In this document: positions 62,038 through 64,000 of the stretch, piece by piece
How positions within the stretch are numbered: the stretch's first letter is position 1
Layout of the letters: the number at the start of each line of letters is the position of its first letter
Origin: JAOADN01 sp049323795
Lineage (GTDB): Bacteria; Pseudomonadota; Alphaproteobacteria; Rhodobacterales; Rhodobacteraceae
Direction: 5' to 3'
Length of the DNA stretch: 64,000 nucleotides
NCBI GenBank assembly: GCA_049323795.1
Contig: JBMOOH010000020.1
Span: forward strand, 62,001 to 126,000
Notes under the pieces: generated by a model
The model's database searches: none
The model's input: only the letters and a program-made list of their open reading frames with translations
What the model was told of the DNA's origin: nothing
Made by a program: the position numbers and the translations under genes

Positions 62038-63159
62038 TCAGGCCGCCTTGTACTTGTCGGCGTATTCGCCGCGCTTGGCGATGAATTCGGCCGACTGTTC
62101 CGGCCACCACCAGAGCGCCTTGAGAGCGGCATCGTCGAACGTGCCGTTGTAGAACTTGGACACGTCGGGGTTCATCAGCTCGATCGCGCCCTTGCCCACC
62201 GGGTTTGACGAGAAGGCCGAAGCCCAGCCCGCAGCACCTTCCGGAGTGGACACGAACTTGGCCAGCGCGTGCGCCTCCTCGACATTGACGGCGTTCTTCA
62301 TCAGGACGAAGCCCTGATGCCAGGCGAACGCACCCTCGGTCGGGGCGATGTACTTGTAGCCCTCGTTCCGCAGGTTGTAACCCGTCGAGTCCCAGTTGAG
62401 ACCGAGCGTCGCGCCGTTCGCGGTGAAGCCGGCGTTGGCCTCGTTCTCGCCCGACCACCACTGGACGACGTTGCCCTTGGCCTTGATCGCCTCGGCCAGA
62501 GCGATGTCCCACAGCTCGGTCATCGCAGCCATGTCGGTGTAGCCGTCGAGCCACGGGCGCGGCAGCCTGCCCTGCGCATCGAGCCAGCGGCCCATGGCAG
62601 CGAGCGTCGAGTGCGGGCGCACGACGACCTGGTTCTCCGGGTTGAAGAGGTCGCCGAGCGAGGGGGGTGATGACAGCTTGGCCGCTTCGGCGTTTGCGAC
62701 GAGCGCCTCGGTGCCCCAGTTCGACGGGACGTAGAAGAGCTGGTCGCCGGCACGCGACCGCTCGCCCGCTGCGCCGTCGGCGAGGCCGGGCAGGTAGTTG
62801 TCCATGGCGAGCTTCGAGGCATCCCACGGCCCAAGCAGACCGTTCGAGTTCCAGCCGCCCCAGCGGTCGATCGTCGGCTCGGACATGTCCACGCCGCCGG
62901 CTTCGATCGCGACCTTCGCCTGGGCGAACATGTCGTCCTGGCCCGGCTGTTCGATCATGTTCACCTTGATGCCCGTGGCCTTCTCGAAGGCCGGGAACAC
63001 CTTTTCGGCGAGAGCGGGGTAGCCCGCCCAGCCCATGAAGTTCAGTTCACCCGACGAGGCGAGCGCCTTCGACGAGATGATGGCCGGCGCCGCAAGCACG
63101 CCCGCGCCGATGGCGGACTGCTTGAGGAAGCTGCGGCGGTTGAGATTGAGTTTGGTCAA
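62038..63159 (-). CDS. ABC transporter substrate-binding protein (PotD-like, Tat signal)
   Basis: 373-residue periplasmic protein with a twin-arginine signal (LNRRSFLKQSAIGAG, then a hydrophobic stretch and ALAS). The mature part resembles spermidine/putrescine-type binding proteins (NFMGWAGYPALAEKVFPAFEKATGI in part; FYVPSNWGTEALV; WWSGENEA). The real ligand may not be a polyamine, since the unit carries an enolase-superfamily sugar-acid enzyme. Start is a TTG at 63159 with AGGGAG 7 bases upstream, in place of ATG. First gene of the unit. Confidence 0.88.
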   Translation of the reverse strand: MTKLNLNRRSFLKQSAIGAGVLAAPAIISSKALASSGELNFMGWAGYPALAEKVFPAFEKATGIKVNMIEQPGQDDMFAQAKVAIEAGGVDMSEPTIDRWGGWNSNGLLGPWDASKLAMDNYLPGLADGAAGERSRAGDQLFYVPSNWGTEALVANAEAAKLSSPPSLGDLFNPENQVVVRPHSTLAAMGRWLDAQGRLPRPWLDGYTDMAAMTELWDIALAEAIKAKGNVVQWWSGENEANAGFTANGATLGLNWDSTGYNLRNEGYKYIAPTEGAFAWHQGFVLMKNAVNVEEAHALAKFVSTPEGAAGWASAFSSNPVGKGAIELMNPDVSKFYNGTFDDAALKALWWWPEQSAEFIAKRGEYADKYKAA

Positions 63160-63591
63160 CGGAAGTCTCCCTGGTTAGCACTGGTCGTTTCGCAAGGTCA
63201 GAAGATCAAGCCCGCTTAGGGCACAGGCAAGGCATTTACGGACGTGATGTTGCGTTCGTGTGACGTTCGCTGTCGCCTGCGACCCCCCAGTTGCGAGGTA
63301 GAGTCGTCACCCGCACAAGACTTCTGTCAAGCGATTTCAAACCGGAACGACTGCGGGGGGGGGGCATCTTCGGATCCCGGTCCGGCAGGGCGAAACCGTT
63401 TGCATCCAAATCTCCCGCCCAGGTGGAGAAATTGTCCTCCCCTGGAACTAACGGAGCCGTTTGGCAGGATTCCGACGGCCAGTGATGCGGGTGATCCGGG
63501 CGCGGATGGCGAAAGGTCATGGAGGCTTTCCTGCAGGCCCGGGCGACAGGTCCTCTCCCGATTCGCTCGGGGAAGGCCCCGCGGCACCGTC
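63160..63591. other. 432-base spacer before the ABC-import unit
   Basis: No gene is seen. It should contain the promoter of the minus-strand importer unit, but no strong -35/-10 pair was recognised. It holds a run of ten G residues (63355-63364). The imperfect inverted repeat GGAGAAATTGTCCTCC lies near 63425. Confidence 0.5.
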
Positions 63592-64000
63592 TTACCGTTC
63601 TCCGGAAGCGATTAGGGACCGCACGATCGGGTTCGGGAACTGCCGCCTGGGCGTGACCGCAAGGAAGACTTCCGCCAAGTTCGGCACATGGCCGGACCTC
63701 TGCAGGAGGCCGGCCTCGAGCTCGTCCCGCGCGGCAATCGGGGGCAGGAGCGCCACGCCTGCGTCTTCGCGCGCCAGCAGCCGCATCATGGCAACGTCAT
63801 CCACTTCCGCGGCGATGCGCGGCCGAAGCCCGCGCTGCTCGGCATACGCATCGAATGCCGCGCGCAGCCCCGTCTCAAGCGTCGGAAGGATCAGCGGTTC
63901 GGTGGCGATGATGGTGTCCGGCTCGGCCGACGGCCCGACGCGCTGCACCGTCCCGATCAGGCTGACGGGCTGTTCGGCGATGCGGTGGGTTGCGAACGGT
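63592..64000 (-). CDS. LysR-family regulator (NhaR-like), C-terminal fragment
   Basis: The last 135 residues of a LysR-type regulator; the HTH lies beyond the right edge. Visible: FATHRIAEQPVSLIGTVQRV in part, TEPLILPTLETGLRAAFDAY, VDDVAMMRLLAREDAGVALLPPIAARDEL and a C-terminal RRQFPNPIVRSLI. The LILPT...R and DVAMMRLLAREDAGVALLPP parts resemble the NhaR subgroup. It is on the same strand as the ABC-import unit 432 bases further on, which it may or may not control. Confidence 0.8.
   Translation of the reverse strand, partial: PFATHRIAEQPVSLIGTVQRVGPSAEPDTIIATEPLILPTLETGLRAAFDAYAEQRGLRPRIAAEVDDVAMMRLLAREDAGVALLPPIAARDELEAGLLQRSGHVPNLAEVFLAVTPRRQFPNPIVRSLIASGER

Overview
The window is GC-rich and gene-dense, with many 1-4 base ATGA/TGATG stop-start overlaps. 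It carries gene sets typical of Alphaproteobacteria: a TauE/TIGR02186 pair, an Nfu-type NifU protein with tsaB and rimI, BMP-type nucleoside importers and membrane urate hydroxylase PuuD. I read it as a chromosomal segment of a Rhodobacterales-like bacterium (inference from content and style; no rRNA or marker phylogeny is available). I saw no tRNA, rRNA, CRISPR array, transposase or integrase.

Left part (1-16.9 kb, metabolic). After a truncated EamA transporter and an AlkX/YcaQ-like DNA glycosylase come an M19 dipeptidase and a plus-strand sugar-acid cluster (2.9-6.9 kb): SDR, FAH-family hydrolase, L-fuconate dehydratase, SDR. This matches the non-phosphorylative L-fucose/L-fuconate route. 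A TIGR02186/TauE pair follows. A minus-strand nucleoside salvage unit (8.9-14.4 kb) encodes a BMP binding protein, a double-ATPase subunit, two permeases and purine nucleoside phosphorylase. Housekeeping genes rimI, tsaB, the NifU-like gene and a universal stress gene follow.

Middle part (17-50 kb, surface glycan). Two plus-strand blocks (17.1-25.2 and 31.7-40.9 kb) plus flanking genes encode an initiating sugar transferase, a PglF/CapD-like dehydratase, UDP-GlcNAc 2-epimerase, a UDP-HexNAc 6-dehydrogenase, UDP-xylose synthase, several glycosyltransferases, a Wzx-like flippase, a YbhN-type membrane protein, a polysaccharide deacetylase, a GMC oxidoreductase with a ferredoxin-like Cys motif, two UDP-galactopyranose-mutase-like flavoproteins and three sulfotransferase modules. 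The set suggests an acidic, probably sulfated glycan. I see no Wzy polymerase or Wza/Wzc export genes. A purine-ring catabolism cluster sits between the two blocks (25.6-31.2 kb): allA, allE, a puuE-uraD fusion, uraH, a LysR regulator and puuD. With the nucleoside unit it covers nucleoside uptake and phosphorolysis and most steps from urate to glyoxylate and urea; xanthine oxidation and allantoate hydrolysis are not encoded here.

Right part (50-64 kb). An MsrQ-like heme membrane protein, an altronate/galactarate-type dehydratase, a 57-residue small protein, a D-2-hydroxyacid dehydrogenase, a FecR protein paired with a CHASE2-adenylate cyclase, and a DUF3307 protein lead to a minus-strand spermidine/putrescine-type ABC importer with an enolase-superfamily enzyme. 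The window ends inside a LysR/NhaR-type regulator.

The most unusual signal is a ~160-base intergenic element present twice (1537-1696 and 5866-6024). The two copies differ in sequence but keep the same hairpins through paired changes, which suggests a structured repeat or RNA.
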